From Daucus carota subsp. sativus (lineage: Eukaryota; Streptophyta; Magnoliopsida; Apiales; Apiaceae): a stretch of DNA of 64,000 nucleotides. The stretch covers positions 52,749,214 through 52,813,213 of the forward strand of contig NC_030381.2 in assembly GCF_001625215.2 (NCBI RefSeq), given 5' to 3'. Under the pieces are notes generated by a model. It made no database searches. It was not told where the DNA came from and worked only from the letters and a program-made list of their open reading frames with translations. Shown piece by piece: positions 1 through 10,300 of the stretch (position 1 is its first letter; each line of letters starts with the position of its first letter). A program made the position numbers and the translations under genes.

Positions 1-1060
1 CAGATATGAATTGAAAGATGGTTAAGCATCTTGAGGCAGTTATCATGCAAGACTGCGCCGCCAGCTAGCTAGTTGAACTTTTTTTCTCTAAAATATAGAC
101 CGTGTTTATACTTTTAACCAGTGATTTTTAATTTTTAATTAGGGTAAAACAAGATTAGTTAATTAAAACACTACAATCATATCTGTTTAAATAGATTATA
201 CTCACTGCAGGTTGATTATATTATTAATTTTAATTGAAAAAATTATAATCTCATGAAATTATATTACAATTACCTTTTTTTGCTTCTATGAAATATAATA
301 CTTTCTTCATATTATAATTCTACGAAAATGAACTAAAACTATGATTAAACTATGAATTCATATAATGATAATTTATATATTTAAGATGTATAACAAAGGT
401 TTAAGATGATGGGATTAATTTATTACAATAACTAAAGAGTATTTGGAAAAAAGATGACAACTTTTGTGAGTAATTCTTTTTTATACATTTTCTGTCGTGA
501 TAACACATGCACTGGTATTTTGCTAGACTTGGGTGCCGATTCAAAGCTCTGATCAGCCAATTTGTATGTACTTTTTCATCTTCTATTAATTGAGAATTTG
601 AGATAATGCAGGGGTGTCTATGTATATCAAAAATAAATATCTTAATAAAAAATCAAAAATTAGTTCTCAATTATAAATAACTTCTCACATATAAGTTAAT
701 TATGTATATATTTTTTTTGAGAGATAATCTAAATGGCACTAACTCGTAAATTACTTTATGCCTAGTGTTCCATCATTAAACTTGGACTTCTTCACAGTCA
801 CTCCCTCTGTTATACACGCGCCCATTTTTAAAATATTATATAATATATTTTTTTAAATTGTTTAGAGAAAATTTCATTCATAATCATATTTATTGTGGCA
901 TATAGTGATCACAAAAATATAAATTATTAATATGTGATATAAATAATGAATTATATTATGTTAATTATATTGAATTTTTTAAAAAAAAATGAACATATAT
1001 TTTGAAACGACGTTCATGTAAATGAGGTATCCACTGGAAGGCGGTCATCAGCAAATAGCA
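1..1060. other. AT-rich intergenic DNA
   Basis: No coding exon, RNA gene or structured repeat could be supported here. The stretch is AT-rich with many short homopolymer runs and stops in all frames. Confidence 0.6.
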
Positions 1061-1068
1061 ATCACATA

Positions 1069-1500
1069 TTAATGGTAGAAGCATCTTCTTCCCTGGCAAA
1101 GATTAAAGCCCTTTATTCTATACATAATGGTGGCAGCCCCTGATGGGAATGATCGATCGAGCAAGATAATAAAGTCCGTTTTGACTGCAAGCAAGATTTG
1201 ATTATAAGCATGTTCTCTCCGGGTCTCATAATTCATCACACACACATACACACACACAAAGAAGAAGCATTTAGAATACTTTCGGCCACGATGAGACATA
1301 CATGGTGGGGAGCTGAGGTCCCCTCCCTATCTTCCACATGGCTTCTTGGGGTGACCCTTTGTGCTGTGTATACGTACCTCGATCCCCATCCACACATGCT
1401 TCTTTTTCTTTTACATTTTTTTATTTTTTTATTATCATGTATCTTTAGTTTTTTCTTTTGAGATTTGCAGGGTTCTCCACTTCTACTCCCATGTAATTTC
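1069..1500. repeat. Duplicated unidentified segment, copy A
   Basis: This segment is colinear with 7925-8330. Shared blocks, in order, include the stretch around AGCATCTT(C)TT..CTGGCAA, a block ending GATCGAGCAAGATAAT, a block starting AAGCATGTTCTCTC and continuing GGGTCTCATAATTC, a CA-rich run, TTTAGAATACTTTCGGCC, and CCCCTCCCTATCTTCCAC followed by ATGGCTTCTTGGGGTGA. Overlapping short ORFs on both strands are not conserved in frame between the copies, so it looks non-coding. No stable long hairpin was found. It may be a diverged transposon, a duplicated promoter, or a non-coding RNA. The two copies lie on either side of the MIR156 cluster. Confidence 0.6.
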
Positions 1501-2412
1501 TTCACTATCATCTCACATTTTGGGCACAGGCTTATAGATTGTTATCAGAGCCGCCGCTAATGAATGGATCAGCTTTGAGTCAAATTTGGTTTCACAAACC
1601 TGAATATGATCGAGCAAGAGTATACACCAAACTATACCGACAAAAAGAAATTTAAAAAAAAAGTAATATTGGGGCAGTTTGATATCATTGAAATATAGCA
1701 TAAGATCCATTTGAGTCTACTTCTAATATTTTAAGATTTTAGATAGACAGGTTCTTAACATTCGAGGTTTGGCGTAATATTCTCAATTTCAATGGACTAG
1801 TTTCATTTTATGTGTTTGAATTGGATAATTTTTTATATTTATAAATTATCGGTATAAAAATTATTAATATTATAATAAAATATTATAATTTATTCTTTAA
1901 AATGGACATTTATATTTTTAGAAAATAAAATTTTAAAAATAAAAATAAGTCACTAAAAATGTTAGGATTATCAACTTATTCAATTCTGACTTACAGTTCA
2001 GCAATTGACTTTATTGATTTTTTTTATTTATAAATAAACTATTTTTGATTTATAAATATAGGAACGGGACTTTTTAAAACTAACCAAATACCGTAATCTT
2101 AAAGTGAGCCGTTACATGATCATGGATTATTCAATAATTTTTTTAAAAAAAATTTACTACACTAAAACCTCTTACAGTATCATATTTTTAAAATTATGGA
2201 GAAAATATTTCTTTTCAAAACATGAGTTAATAGTTTTTGAACACGTAATTTAATATCACAATAAAATTAAAATAAGGTTTTCTAGTGTGCGCCACTGGTT
2301 GGTGTATTTTGATTGACTCTCATCCCACCTTAATAATGACGACACTCTTACATGCACAAAAATTCTGACCAATCAAAATCTCCTAAGTATATATTTAAAT
2401 ATATAAAAGATA
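1501..2412. other. Intergenic DNA with a weak MITE remnant
   Basis: No gene is visible. At about 2278-2385 there is a diverged relative of the foldback element at 7010-7202: it has a similar GGTTTTCTAGTGTG start and an ACCAATCAAAAT block. Confidence 0.4.
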
Positions 2413-2786
2413 CTCCCTCCGTCCCTATTTATCTGTCCATTTTTAACATTTTCACGCATATTAAGAAAATTTAAGTTTATAAGAAACGTACAGCAATATC
2501 CTTATTTAATGCCTTAATTGTTGGGAAATATTGGTGGGATTACTCCATTATCGAATACAAATTTAATGAATCAGTGAGTAATAGTCATGATATTTATAGG
2601 TAGAAGAACAAAATCAAAGACTCTTCACGTTTTTATATGAGTTATTGGCATTAAACTAACATGTTTATCAGTCACATTGAAAACATAAATAAGGGTAAAA
2701 ATGAAATATTTTGCTTTGATTATATAAATAGACAAACAAACAGGGACAAATTTTTACTTTCAAAATGAACAGATAAATAGGGACGC
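2413..2786. mobile_element. Stowaway MITE
   Basis: The left terminus starts CTCCCTCCGTCCCTATTTAT. The right end is its near-perfect inverse (ATAAATAGGGACG). TA dinucleotides flank both ends (2411-2412 and 2787-2788). This matches the Tc1/mariner Stowaway family. There is no coding capacity. Confidence 0.85.
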
Positions 2787-2788
2787 TA

Positions 2789-3861
2789 GTTGTCAGTGTC
2801 GTGAACACAGCAGAAAGAACCAATTAAAATTGATCGCATAGAATTGATTGATTATGTTCGGCTATAAAACCAAATATAAAATCGATGGTGAGGAAGACGG
2901 TTGGTTGTACTGTCCAATGAGTACTTTGGTGTACTATTCATAATAATAAATCATTCTTTTTAATTTAGAAATGTTTGGTTACATAATAATAACTCAATTC
3001 TTTCAAGAAATTTTGTGTTACAGAATAATAAATCGATTTTTTTTCAAAAATATTGGTTAATGTACAAGGAACAATTATTCCATCATGATTTCATCTTTAG
3101 ATCGGCAATTATAGCCAGATGGTGTCTGTCTTCTTCCGTTTCATGATAACTAATTAGAGCTCTTTCAAGCTTTATTGCGAATTCATGTCGCATGAGTTGA
3201 CATTCAGGCATATACAGTTTATCGATAATGATGATTTAAGTAAAAGGCACACTAACAGACAATACCTATTTTGTCCTTTATATTATATTAAATATAATTT
3301 GACGATCAAAAATATTAATTATATTGTCATCAAATAACAAGGATCTCTACATATACAATTCATTACAAACATTATTGATTTGTTGTTCAGGATCAACTTA
3401 AGATATAATAAAAGAAGTTGATTTGTTGTTCAGCAGATTGATCACCCACCGCAAAAGAAGTTGAGACTAGACCTGCAAAATCACAAGTGCAGCACATCCC
3501 TTTGCCGAACAATATTTGCTGTTATCGATTCATATAGGATATGTAATATATGTAATAATTACTAATAATGAAGCCGAAAAGCAGGTACATAATCGACCCA
3601 TTTCATCAAGCGTCTGCTAAAAATCTATTATTCCTTTTAATCAATAAAAAATCACTTCAATACTACCAAAATATAAACTTAGTTAATTATGTAGTATATA
3701 TAAACAAGCAATTGGTGAATCATATAAATATAATAAAGTGTTAGACCTAATATGAAGTAAATTAGGAGGCTGTTTGGCGTGGCCTTCAATTGCATCTACC
3801 TGTACACACATCCAATCAGCGAGATGAAGATAGACAGATGACCAAAGAGATCATACAGACT
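2789..3861. other. Intergenic DNA
   Basis: AT-rich spacer with no supportable gene. It lies downstream of (3' to) the minus-strand MIR156 hairpins, so the end of the primary transcript could fall here; no terminator signature was identified. Confidence 0.4.
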
Positions 3862-3980
3862 AAGCTGGGAGACGGATGGGATGACAGATAGAGGGTGAGC
3901 ACACAGAGCTTCCAGCATATCCATCTTGCAAGAAAATTACTATGTGTGCTCACTCTCTTCTGTCATCTTCCTTGCCCCCG
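3862..3980 (-). ncRNA. MIR156: MIR156 precursor hairpin 1
   Basis: The minus strand carries the canonical miR156 sequence TGACAGAAGAGAGTGAGCAC (complement of 3946-3965) on the 5' arm. The 3' arm carries a star-like GCTCACCCTCTATCTGTCA (complement of 3882-3900). The arms pair across a ~45-nt loop, with extra pairing below the duplex. miR156 guides AGO1 to SPL (SBP-box) transcription-factor mRNAs and holds plants in the juvenile phase. The mature sequence matches the well-known family member exactly, and the strand follows from its 5'-arm position. A second hairpin lies ~115 nt upstream on the same strand, so both probably come from one primary transcript. Confidence 0.93.
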
Positions 3981-4049
3981 AGGGAGGGAGAGAGAGGGGG
4001 GGGGGGAGAGAGAGAGAGGGAGGGAGGGAGGGAGAGAGAGGGAGGGAGG

Positions 4050-4084
<35 letters not shown>
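3979..4084. repeat. GA-rich low-complexity tract between the MIR156 hairpins
   Basis: The tract has GGGA and GA runs, a G9 run and a terminal (GA)n array. On the transcribed minus strand it is a CT/TC-rich tract separating the two hairpins. ORFs crossing it on either strand are low-complexity artefacts. Confidence 0.9.
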
Positions 4085-4086
<2 letters not shown>

Positions 4087-4091
4087 ACGAA

Positions 4092-4190
4092 GTGGCGGGG
4101 GTGACAGATAGAGAGTGAGCACGCATAAATTTGAACATAAAAATGCCAAAAGTTGATGTGTGCTCACTTTCTTCTGTCACCTCCCAATCT
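4092..4190 (-). ncRNA. MIR156: MIR156 precursor hairpin 2 (variant)
   Basis: The minus strand carries TGACAGAAGAAAGTGAGCAC (complement of 4160-4179), one base different from canonical miR156 (G to A at nucleotide 11). The opposite arm is GCTCACTCTCTATCTGTCA (complement of 4102-4120). The arms form a long stem with flanking GGTGACAG/CTGTCACC pairing and a ~38-nt loop. Tandem MIR156 hairpins are known elsewhere, for example the maize Corngrass1 miR156b/c pair, so the arrangement is credible. The variant base sits beside the AGO slicing site (nucleotides 10-11), so its effect on SPL cleavage deserves testing. Confidence 0.88.
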
Positions 4191-4425
4191 TACCCTCTTT
4201 ATAAACACCCTAAATGAATACATGGAACTTGCCATTGTTGTTGCAGCCGAATAAGCCCTAGAATGAAATGCTTCGAAAATATTTAAAATAAGTATAGCTA
4301 TATATGTGTGTGGGAAGGGTGAGAGAGGGAGGACTTCATGTTTTGATTGACTGAAATGGTACTACTACTAGCTGAATGTAGATAGAGCTACATTTGATGT
4401 GAGATGAAATGTTATGGGTGCTGTG

Positions 4426-4434
4426 CTTTATATA
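4426..4434 (-). promoter_or_regulatory. Candidate TATA box for the MIR156 transcript
   Basis: On the minus strand this reads TATATAAAG in the context TTCTATATAAAGC. It lies ~250 nt upstream of hairpin 2 on the transcribed strand, with CT-rich sequence just upstream, as in many plant core promoters. The placement would start transcription near 4395-4400. This is inferred from motif and position only. Confidence 0.5.
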
Positions 4435-4573
4435 GAACTGGAAAGTGAGAGGAAGAGAGGTTCCCTTTAATTGGGCAAGAGATAAATATTAGAATAAAAG
4501 AATATATGCTATGTGTTGTTGTGTATCAATAGGCCTGTTTATAATATTAATACTGTATTTGGTTGTAGACTTA

Positions 4574-5204
4574 CTCCTTCTGTCTCATTCATTTATATAC
4601 AGTTTATTTTTTTTGCTGTGACACCAATTGTATATATTCTTTTATAAGTCATGGTCTCTGAACCAGTTGTCAGGGGTACAGGTTATTTAACACACACTTT
4701 CAGAACCGTCGGATCTATATTTCAAGGATCCAGATTAGAATTTCGTTTTTTTAAATATCCGCTATAATTTTCCGCGGATAGGGAAAGTTCCTATCCGTGG
4801 AAATTTTCCGTGGATAGAAACTTTCCTTATCCGCGGAAAATTATAGCGCATACTTAAAAAAATGGGTTTCAATCCTGACCCTTGAAATACAGATCTAGAT
4901 AATGGTAATGGAGCTGTGTGTTAGATAAAGCCTCCCTGACAATCAGTTGTCAGGGACCAAAACCCTTCTTCTATAATATAAAATACCATTACTACCAATT
5001 ACTTTCTATCACTATCTCCATTTAATAATAATATAAACACTATTATACTCACTACTTTCCTCCACTATCTCAAATTTATTATTAAATATAAATGAGTCCC
5101 ACCACTATACCTACTTTTCATCTAACTTTACTCATTTTTTATATTTTTTCTTGGTCTCCGTATCCCAATTAAATGTATACAAATGGTTGGGACGGACGAA
5201 GTAG
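4574..5204. mobile_element. Stowaway-like MITE interrupted by a second MITE
   Basis: The left end is CTCCTTCTGTCTCATTCATT. The right end (inverse) starts CTACTTCGTCCGTCCCAACC and continues with a matching ATTTGTATAC block. TA flanks both ends. The element is long because a foldback element (4652-4960) sits inside its left third. Confidence 0.7.
4652..4960. mobile_element. Foldback MITE nested in a Stowaway
   Basis: The whole ~310 bp folds back on itself. The ends are TGGTCTCTGA and TCAGGGACCA, then AGTTGTCAGGG and TAACACACA blocks pair with their inverses. At the centre a long, near-perfect hairpin is built from TCCGCGGATA and TATCCGCGGA units around 4758-4850. No clear target duplication was found. 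Family not assigned. Confidence 0.7.
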
Positions 5205-7009
5205 TATATAGGAAAGTCCATGTTTATCTTTTTATATATTTAATACGTGTGCTATTACATTTTAAAGTTGATTTAAAATTTAATAATAGCTCTATTTATG
5301 ATTCTTTTAAAACATATTATATTTAATTCTTTTTAAATTAATTTAATTTAACAATACATATTATATCCATTTTAAGATATAAATACACTGTTCTCTTCTC
5401 TCTCTTTTTTCAGGAATAAAATGTTCTTTCAAGTTTTCTAAGATCTCCTGACCAAAAAGGAAAGGTGTTATCTAAGATTTATGTTATTGAAATAGTGAAG
5501 TGCAAAAGATCGAAGGATTGATCTAGCTAAAGTACCGGCATGAGAGCATCGATTTGTAGGACCAGAATGATAATGGATATATATGTTCCACTATTGTGAA
5601 ATTCAAAAAGCTAGATGCTTGAAACCCCAACCGTTGGGTTGCAGAGATCGCTAGCCGTTCTCGTCTTCTAACCCTAGCCTATCTTCCAGATTCAAATGTT
5701 CCATAGTCTTGTTTTAATTTGTGATAGTGGTTTGTGTGAGCACTATTTCTGTTATAATTTGTAAGAACATATAAATGTCTTAGATGAGTTTTAGAGAGAG
5801 AGAATATACAATTTAATTTTACATAAATAAGCTTTATGTTACCAAAACTAAATTTATTAATAATGATCTAATTATGAGTTAAATTGGAGTTTTAAGTTGA
5901 AAAATCCTCAGCTAGCTAGTCAAATTTCAATACACATTAACAAGCTCGGAAGAGTTTGGGTGAAGTTTGTTATTTTCTCACCATTTGTGTGAGTAGTGTT
6001 TGATTTAGTGATAAAAGTTGTTAGGGGATTGCATTCTCATCAGTCGATAGCTCAAATTGGTTATGGCGGAAGTCGTCAAAGGTATAGCTCAAACTGGTTA
6101 CGGCAGAAGTGAAAGTGGTGAAGCATGTGTATATATCATCTTCAACAAATCACGTGATTTTATCTCCAAGAATAATGGATTAATCAGTGATTGCGACGGT
6201 TTATGTAGATGCCGTATGACTTTTTATTATTGAATAAACTCATTTATCGAAAAACAAGCTCAGAATATCGGGAAAGTGCACGTGCTCGGAATATACTTCC
6301 TCCGTTATTTTTTATATGTCGCTATGACTTTTGAAACATATTTCAAAGTGTTGTTTTTACATAATCCATATCTCTAAAGTTTATTGAACGGATAAGATAT
6401 TATGTTTCGACAATATAAATTGATTATATTTTAAAAATAAAATGTTATTAATATTTTAGAATAGATGGTCGACTTATATATCATGAGCGATACAAATATG
6501 GATCATCTATTTGTTTATTTATCTAACAAAAAGTTTTTATGTTTGCATTGTCCAATCATTGAGCCCAAATATGTTTATAATAAATTAGGTAAGTCTAGTT
6601 TTTCATGTTCGCATTCTATTGTTTATAGAGTTTTGACAAATATAACAAACATCATGAGGTAGACTATATATATTTATAAAAACAAGAATGTATCATGAGA
6701 GTTGATTTTTTTAATAAAATATTTACATTTTTAATTTAAAGTATATATTTATAATTTTTAACTGAAAATTATGGTGAAAATTATGGTTGGAGATGATCTT
6801 GATATACTTTTAATTAATTTTACTTTGAACATCCAAATTCTCGTTAACTTTGGAAGTGATTAATAACAAATTGCAGTGACGACCGCCCCGTTGTCTCTAT
6901 TAAAAAGTTAAAGTTAACAATTAAAAAATATAATCAGTTATACACACCCTAACAAAGATGAAGAAGATCATCAGTACGAAGGCCATGCGAAGATCTTGTA
7001 TTTCAACAA
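5205..7009. other. Intergenic DNA
   Basis: No gene was recognised. A Stowaway-like left terminus (ACTTCCTCCGTTATTTTTTA, near 6295) has no convincing partner. The ORF at 6465-6662 has no recognisable domain. Confidence 0.4.
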
Positions 7010-7202
7010 CGGTTTTTCTATGGTGTGCCCAAGGGCACACACTAAGCACTAATTTTTATGAGTTTGGTGCATTCTTATTGGTCATGTAATCATAAATATG
7101 GATGGCCCCCTTGCATTTACACCAACTCCACCAATCAAAATCCACTAAACTCATCAAATTTAGAGCTTAATGTGTGCCCTTGGGCACACACTAGAAAGAC
7201 CC
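7010..7202. mobile_element. Mutator-type MITE with 9-bp target duplication
   Basis: Inverted termini are built on a GG(T)CTTTCTA start followed by the palindromic GTGTGCCCAAGGGCACAC, present at both ends. The element is flanked by a direct 9-bp repeat TTTCAACAA (7001-7009 and 7203-7211). A 9-bp duplication indicates the Mutator superfamily. There is no coding content. Confidence 0.85.
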
Positions 7203-7211
7203 TTTCAACAA

Positions 7212-7924
7212 AGCACTTTAAAGTATGCATGCTTTTCATTAACACTAATATTTATGTATAATTATATGCATGTAAAGCATGTAGAATCATTTGACATTTG
7301 TTAGCTAGTACGTCAGGCCTTCCCACTGAAGAGCATGATTAATCTAACTGACGACTAACTAGGTATCAACATTAATTAATTATTTCATAATTGTTCTCCT
7401 CAAAATAATTAATAATAATTAAATGATCGTTAAAACTGATTTGGTCATACTCCATATATATGAGTTGGCCCTTTTGGGAAGTGGGAGATGAATGAGTTGT
7501 TTAATTGGAATAAAACTTAAATTATTACTACATAATTAAAATTCTCGGAAGAAAGCGAGAAAGATGTATATCCTAACATATAAACATAACATTAACATGT
7601 ACACACAGTGTAAGTATAACTTTTACAAGTGAATGGAAGAAAGTCATTTGGACAGTTGATGGAAATGAAAATAAAAAGTATGACGATGAGTATTTTAAGG
7701 ACCGTGGAAATATGATTTATTCATCAAGTGAAAATGAGTTCTTATTACATATCCCAAAATCACTAATTCAAATACGAACATGTTAATTTAAAATTTCGAT
7801 TTTCGTTAACCGGACTCATTAATTCGCTCTTTTTTCAGGAAGGCAGAGTTCATTTTCGTCTCAAGAATAAATATATGTGTGCATAAAAGGGGTCACAACT
7901 CACAAAAATTTGTACATACGGCAG
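7212..7924. other. Intergenic DNA
   Basis: Nothing beyond AT-rich spacer could be supported. Confidence 0.4.
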
Positions 7925-8370
7925 CAGCATCTTTTCTGGCAAGCAAAATAAAGGCACATCCACCTCCTTTTATTCTATATAATGGTGGTAGCCCTAATGG
8001 GATTGATCGAGCAAGATAATGCAGTTATGCAGTCAAGATTTGATAAGCATGTTCTCTCTGGGTCTCATAATTCCTCACACACACACAACGAACAAGCATT
8101 TAGAATACTTTCGGCCCATGGTGGGGGAGGTCCCCTCCCTATCTTCCACTGTTCCACATGGCTTCTTGGGGTGAGCCTTTGTGTATACCTCCCCATCCAC
8201 ATGCTTCTGTTTCTTTCACTCTTTCTTCTCTTTTTTATTTATTCGACTATCTTTCGTTTCATTTTCCGAGATTTGCAAGCTACTGCAATAGCTCCAGTGG
8301 TTTCTTCATTATCATCACGCATAATTATGTGCAAAGGCTGTATTGTTGGGTGGATTTAATTTGTTGGTGA
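7925..8370. repeat. Duplicated unidentified segment, copy B
   Basis: Colinear, diverged copy of 1069-1500. The block containing CCCCTCCCTATCTTCCAC carries a small local insertion here. The 125-codon ORF at 7982-8359 is not preserved in copy A and shows no family similarity, so it is not called as a gene. Confidence 0.6.
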
Positions 8371-9299
8371 ATGAATCAAGTTTAGTTAATTAGTCGGTAC
8401 GATCAAATAGTTCAAAGGGTGGGTTTATTCTATATTGTCTCGTCCTGACCCTTGCGCATTGAATTCTGGCTAATTGAATAAGTATCAGAACAAATATTTA
8501 TATAAAAAATATTTAAGACTAATTTGTAAAAAAAAAATGAAGAGGTAGTTTTTTTAAAGCACAAGCCAGTCAATAAATTGTACTCAACGAATAAGGTACT
8601 GAAATCGTTAAAATTTTAAAAAAAAAGATTAAAAATTATGATAACTCACTGCATTTTCACAGTGCCAAAAATTAACCCGATCTTTTCGTGATAAAATGTT
8701 TTAATATCACGAACGATATGCATGTAAACAGATAATCTGGACTTTTATAGAATTTAATATGATCATTTCCACATCGTCCCAACTAATTATAGAATATCTG
8801 GGCCAGTTTTAGATCTTGTTTGTCTTATTATTTGTGAAAACAGTACATATATAAATGTGTATATTATTTTTCAAATAAGTAACTTATTTTTATAAATAAA
8901 AAATATCTATTTGAATATTTAATATCAATAAATATTATATCATATGTTTTTTTCTCGAAAGAGGTCTTTATTTTATGAAAAAGAAAAATAAATACCCGTA
9001 TTTATTATTTTGACATAATCTCTGTATTGAATATAAATCAGATAAATTAAATTTGGGACGGGCATCATTATTTAGCAAGGATATAAAGATGGAAGGAAAC
9101 GGACTATAAATTCTCTAGTTCGTTTTACCAAGCCCATGACATGTGGATCCAGTCCGGTCCAACAAAATTACTGCCACCGGAGCTCTACAATTAAAGAGTA
9201 AAAACACCCTCCCCATCCCCACGGGCCACGCCCACGCGTGACACGTAAGCAAACAGACCTGTTACTCTATCTCTCCTCTCATTTTTTTAAGTTATTTTT
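8371..9299. other. Intergenic DNA
   Basis: No gene or structured repeat identified. The 9130-9250 part is locally GC-richer. Confidence 0.35.
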
Positions 9300-9492
9300 T
9301 GGCATGCTTTTCAACCTTAATTTATAGTATAGTTCCATAATATATTTTAAAAAAAATTTTGTTCTGAATAAAAATTTGATATATAAACTTCTATTCAAAA
9401 AAAGAAAATTTTGAAAAAAGATTATGAAACTATACTTTATGATAGCCTCAAAATGCGTGCAAACAGTGAACGTAAACTAGCTGGTGGGAGTA
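9300..9492. mobile_element. Truncated Stowaway-like element
   Basis: The right part (ATGCGTGCAAACAGTGAACG ... GGTGGGAGTA) matches the right half of the elements at 21528-21753 and 44098-44317. The left terminus has been lost. Confidence 0.55.
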
Positions 9493-10300
9493 CTTATTAT
9501 GAAAAAAATAGTAGGGACTTTTTGTAAATGTCCAAATTTGAAAAGATTTTTGCTAAAATATTATAATTTTTGAATTATTTGTAAAAATATAATTTTTCAA
9601 ATAAAAATCATAAGAATACTATAAATGTAAGCTCTCTTCTGCGTCCAAGATATCTACTACAATAGAATTAACAACTACAATAGAACCAAACGACCCCTAA
9701 ACCTTTGGAAAATGATGATATTCATAGCCGAAAATGATAATATCTGAAAAGCAACTACAAAAACAACTATAAAATCAAAATTAACAGCCATAACAACTAA
9801 CAATTAATCCTCATAATCAACCAACAACACAATCACACATACAAGCATATACACATAATTATATACATACACTTATGTCCTTTAACCGAGTCTGATTCAA
9901 CTTTTGATTTTCTCAAATTTTAAAATCCTAATTAATCAATTCATTTTCCCAACTCAAATTTTGATGAGAAAGAAAGTGAGAGAAATAACGACCAGAAATA
10001 ATGAAGTAGCACAGAGCTAGAGAGAGAAGTAAAAAGAGGGGGAGCGAGAGAGGGAAAGAGATAGAGAGCTAGAAAGATCAGCGGAGAAGTAAAGAAGAGA
10101 AGGGAGAGACTGATGTTGCTAACATATTTTTGCCAAGTTTTTAACTCTTCTCTTTCAAAAATCGTAAACTTGTAATAGAATCAAGACGACACTAATTTTG
10201 CAATCATTACGTTAAAAAAGGTGTGTATTTGCTATTTTCCTTGTATTATTTTTCAGAAAATCCTAAATTCTTTCGATGGAATATTCTTTTTATATAATAT
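9493..10300. promoter_or_regulatory. Upstream region of eIF4A copy 1
   Basis: Presumed promoter region. A GA-rich block (9960-10110) lies ~200-350 bp upstream of the likely leader exon. No unambiguous TATA box was chosen; TATATAATAT near 10293 is a candidate. Confidence 0.35.

Noticed and set aside
1060-1100. Partial resemblance of CATCTTCTTCCCTGGC to miR408, and of the GGGGTGACCC block near 1350 to the miR398 complement
   Set aside because: Several mismatches, no pairing arm nearby, and the matches are not kept in the second copy of the segment.
3895-4180. ORFs on both strands across the GA tract (69 and 76 codons)
   Set aside because: They are simple-repeat translations overlapping MIR156 hairpins.
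7982-8359. 125-codon ORF
   Set aside because: Frame not conserved in the duplicated segment at 1.07-1.5 kb; no domain or splice context.
9708-9755. Possible C/D snoRNA (ATGATGA ... CTGA)
   Set aside because: Boxes too close together and no closing terminal stem.
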